DNA from: Clostridia bacterium
Lineage (GTDB): Bacteria > Bacillota > Clostridia > Oscillospirales > Acutalibacteraceae
Length of the DNA: 64,000 bases
Assembly: GCA_017466365.1 (NCBI GenBank)
Contig: JAFTUG010000016.1
Span: 62,001-126,000 of the forward strand
Reading direction: 5' to 3'
The notes beneath the pieces are model-generated. The model worked only from the letters and a program-made list of their open reading frames with translations. It was not told the origin of the DNA and searched no databases. Shown here one piece after another: positions 61,385 to 64,000 of this stretch (position 1 is its first letter; each line of letters opens with the position of its first letter). Position numbers and translations under genes: made by a program.

Positions 61385-64000
61385 ATGTACGAAAAAGTTT
61401 CATCGAATTTCGATTTCGTCACCAGAGAAAAAGCCGTGCTTGATTTCTGGAAGGAAAATAAGATTTTCGAGAAGAGCATTGAAGAAAGAAAGGGCTGCCC
61501 GACTTATACTTTCTATGACGGTCCCCCCACCGCTAACGGCAAGCCTCATATCGGTCACGTTTTGACCCGTGTTATCAAAGATATGATTCCCAGATACCGC
61601 ACAATGAAGGGTTATATGGTACCCAGAAAAGCAGGCTGGGATACTCACGGTCTTCCTGTTGAGCTTGAAATCGAAAAAGAGCTTGGCATCAACGGCAAAG
61701 AACAAATTGAAAATTACGGTCTTGAACCCTTCATCGGAAGATGTAAGGAAAGCGTTTGGAAATATAAGGGCATGTGGGAGGATTTCTCCGGCACAGTAGG
61801 CTTCTGGGCAGATATGGACGACCCTTATGTTACTTATCATAACAGTTATATTGAATCAATCTGGTGGTCACTCAAGGAAATCTGGAATAAGGGTCTCCTT
61901 TATAAAGGCTTCAAGATTGTTCCCTACTGCCCCCGCTGCGGAACTCCTCTTTCATCCCACGAGGTTGCACAGGGCTATAAGGCAGTCAAAGAGCGTTCGG
62001 CAGTTGTACGCTTCAAGGTTATCGGCGAGGATGCATATTTCCTTGCATGGACAACCACTCCCTGGACTCTTCCTTCAAACTGTGCTCTCTGCGTAAACCC
62101 CGAAGAGACCTACTGCAAGGTTAAAGCGGCAGACGGCTATACCTATTACATGGCAAAGGCTCTGCTCGATAACGTTCTCGGTTCACTCGGCGATAAGGAA
62201 AACGGCGTTGCAGCTTATGAAATCCTTGAAACCTACAAGGGTACAGACCTTGAATATAAAGAATACGAGCCTCTCTTTGCATGTGCAGGTGAAAGCGCAA
62301 AGAAGCAGAATAAGAAGGCTCATTTTGTAACCGTTGATAACTATGTTACAATGTCCGACGGTACAGGTATCGTTCACATTGCACCTGCGTTCGGTGAGGA
62401 CGACGCAAAGGTTGGCAGAACCTACGACCTTCCCTTCGTTCAGTTTGTTGACGGCAAGGGTAATATGACCGAGGAAACACCCTATGCAGGTATGTTCGTT
62501 AAGGATGCAGACCCCAAGGTTCTTGTTGACCTTGACAGCGAAGGAAAGCTCTTCTCTGCTCCCAAGTTTGAGCATGACTATCCCTTCTGCTGGAGATGCG
62601 ATACTCCGCTTATCTATTACGCAAGAGAATCCTGGTTCATCAAGATGACAGCCGTTAAGGATAACCTTGTAAAGAATAACAACACTGTTAACTGGATTCC
62701 CGAAAGCATCGGCAAGGGCAGATTCGGCGACTGGCTTGAAAATATTCAGGACTGGGGTATCAGCCGTAACCGTTACTGGGGTACACCCCTCAACATCTGG
62801 GAATGCGAATGCGGTCACAGACATTCAATCGGCTCAATCGCAGAGCTTAAGTCGATGAGCAGCAATTGCCCCGATGATATTGAGCTTCACCGTCCGTTCA
62901 TCGATGATGTAACAATCAAGTGCGAAAAGTGCGGCAAGGAAATGAAGCGTGTTCCCGAAGTTATTGACTGCTGGTACGATTCAGGTGCAATGCCCTTTGC
63001 ACAGCACCACTATCCGTTTGAGAATAAGGACCTCTTTGAACAGCAGTTCCCTGCAGAGTTCATCTCCGAGGCTGTTGACCAGACAAGAGGCTGGTTCTAT
63101 TCACTCATGGCAATCTCGACCCTTCTCTTTGACAAGTCCCCGTATAAGAACGTAATCGTTCTCGGTCTTGTTCAGGATGAAAACGGTCAGAAGATGTCAA
63201 AATCCAAGGGCAATGCGGTTGATCCGTTTGATGCTCTTGCAAAGCACGGCGCAGACGCTATCCGTTGGTATTTCTACACAAACTCCGCTCCCTGGCTTCC
63301 CAACCGTTTCCATGATAATGCGGTTGTAGAAGGCAAGCGTAAATTTATGGGTACTCTTTGGAATACCTATGCTTTCTATGTTCTCTATGCGAACATCGAT
63401 AAGTTCAATCCTGCAGAGCATGAGCTTGAATACGATAAGCTTTCCATCATGGATAAGTGGCTTCTTTCAAAGCTCAACACTCTTATTGATACAGTTGACG
63501 GTTATCTTGATAACTACGCTATCCCCGAGGCTGCAAAGGCACTCCAGAGCTTCGTTGATGATATGAGCAACTGGTATGTCCGCCGCGGCAGAGAACGTTT
63601 CTGGGCACAGGGTCTTGAGCAGGATAAGATTAATGCTTATATGACTCTTTATACTGCACTTGTAACTGTTGTCAAGCTTGCAGCTCCCATGATTCCCTTT
63701 ATGGCAGAGGATATCTACCGCAACCTTGTATGCAATGTTGATAAGAATGCTCCCATCAGCGTTCATCTTTGCGATTATCCCGTTTCTGATGCAAAGCTTG
63801 TTAATGCAGAGCTTGAAGCATCAATGGAAGAAGTTCTCAATGTTGTTGTTCTCGGTCGTGCGGCAAGAAACACCGCAAACATTAAGAACAGACAGCCGCT
63901 CGGCAAGATTTTCGTAACAGCCGCAAAGGCTCTTGATAAGGAATTCTGCGAAATCATTGAGGATGAGCTTAATGTTAAGACTCTTGAATTTGTAACCGAT
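61385..64000 (+). CDS. ileS: Isoleucyl-tRNA synthetase, 3' end outside window
   Basis: 872 codons are visible without a stop. ATG after GGAGG. HIGH motif in NGKPHIGHVL, the editing domain after residue 190 with TWETTPW-like AWTTTPWTLPSN, and KMSKS in GQKMSKSKGNAVDPFD. WYDSG and SEAVDQTRGWFY are class I features of IleRS. Charges tRNA-Ile and edits valine. The remaining 150-200 residues lie outside. Confidence 0.97.
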   Translation, partial: MYEKVSSNFDFVTREKAVLDFWKENKIFEKSIEERKGCPTYTFYDGPPTANGKPHIGHVLTRVIKDMIPRYRTMKGYMVPRKAGWDTHGLPVELEIEKELGINGKEQIENYGLEPFIGRCKESVWKYKGMWEDFSGTVGFWADMDDPYVTYHNSYIESIWWSLKEIWNKGLLYKGFKIVPYCPRCGTPLSSHEVAQGYKAVKERSAVVRFKVIGEDAYFLAWTTTPWTLPSNCALCVNPEETYCKVKAADGYTYYMAKALLDNVLGSLGDKENGVAAYEILETYKGTDLEYKEYEPLFACAGESAKKQNKKAHFVTVDNYVTMSDGTGIVHIAPAFGEDDAKVGRTYDLPFVQFVDGKGNMTEETPYAGMFVKDADPKVLVDLDSEGKLFSAPKFEHDYPFCWRCDTPLIYYARESWFIKMTAVKDNLVKNNNTVNWIPESIGKGRFGDWLENIQDWGISRNRYWGTPLNIWECECGHRHSIGSIAELKSMSSNCPDDIELHRPFIDDVTIKCEKCGKEMKRVPEVIDCWYDSGAMPFAQHHYPFENKDLFEQQFPAEFISEAVDQTRGWFYSLMAISTLLFDKSPYKNVIVLGLVQDENGQKMSKSKGNAVDPFDALAKHGADAIRWYFYTNSAPWLPNRFHDNAVVEGKRKFMGTLWNTYAFYVLYANIDKFNPAEHELEYDKLSIMDKWLLSKLNTLIDTVDGYLDNYAIPEAAKALQSFVDDMSNWYVRRGRERFWAQGLEQDKINAYMTLYTALVTVVKLAAPMIPFMAEDIYRNLVCNVDKNAPISVHLCDYPVSDAKLVNAELEASMEEVLNVVVLGRAARNTANIKNRQPLGKIFVTAAKALDKEFCEIIEDELNVKTLEFVTD

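Noticed and set aside
1-64000. CRISPR array
   Set aside because: No regularly spaced repeats of 25-40 nt and no cas genes.
1-64000. tRNA or rRNA genes
   Set aside because: No cloverleaf with GTTCGA-type arm or rRNA signature was noticed by eye; a tRNAscan run would be decisive.

Overview
The window reads as a spore-forming, anaerobic, glycan-degrading Clostridia-type Firmicute, probably a gut or rumen Oscillospiraceae/Ruminococcaceae relative. Pointers are SpoVAC, a Ddh-type diaminopimelate dehydrogenase, several GPH sugar transporters, plant-glycan hydrolases (GH2, GH5, GH51), strong AGGAGG-type ribosome sites and sigma-A promoters with 17-nt spacers. Species cannot be named from the sequence alone.

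Left part (1 to about 18.8 kb) is an AT-rich accessory region. It holds a minus-strand cassette of unknown protein, membrane protein and Ser/Thr kinase (kinase cut by the window edge); an ArsR-type regulator with a GPH transporter; an XRE regulator; an ABC exporter operon with LytTR and DUF3021 proteins; and a CDP-alcohol phosphatidyltransferase. A mobile-element-like stretch on the plus strand follows: a DUF6471-like small protein, XRE-membrane protein, PAP2, GNAT, DUF3847 protein, a split chromate transporter, a HEPN-type protein, a MobA/MobL relaxase, a small protein and a large serine recombinase. The recombinase probably marks the right end of an integrated mobilizable element. Its left end was not found.

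Middle part (18.9 to 30.4 kb) is chromosomal and carbohydrate-centred: a DUF3798 lipoprotein, a GH2 enzyme, a secreted GH5, an ECF-like sigma factor with a long C-terminal extension, and a secreted GH51 arabinofuranosidase with an inserted lectin-like domain. Then come the PFL/ACT pair and a frameshifted RAYT transposase carrying two inverted palindromes.

Right part (30.4 to 64 kb) is mostly housekeeping: HAD phosphatase, galE, HD hydrolase and rsmA, NhaC antiporter, spoVAC, rplM-rpsI, esterase, two nitroreductases, a beta-helix protein, trxB-trxA, YbaK, a PRTase-like protein, a tightly overlapping topB/oligopeptide-binding lipoprotein/VanZ/GH5-like operon, ddh, a secreted M23 peptidase with a lipoprotein, cysK, araD, a second GPH transporter coupled to an HEYGH-motif protein, and the 5' part of ileS.

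The most unusual signals are: (i) a conserved element of about 100 nt upstream of three otherwise unrelated genes (near 2.3, 37.1 and 52.7 kb), always in the same orientation to its gene, with an upstream dyad and an ECF-promoter-like GTAACA-N13-GTCAT core; (ii) a GH5 paralogue that has lost both catalytic glutamates, encoded in a translationally coupled operon with topB; (iii) the kinase cassette and the HEPN protein as candidate defence or stress modules; (iv) a relaxase whose expected ATG is ATA.
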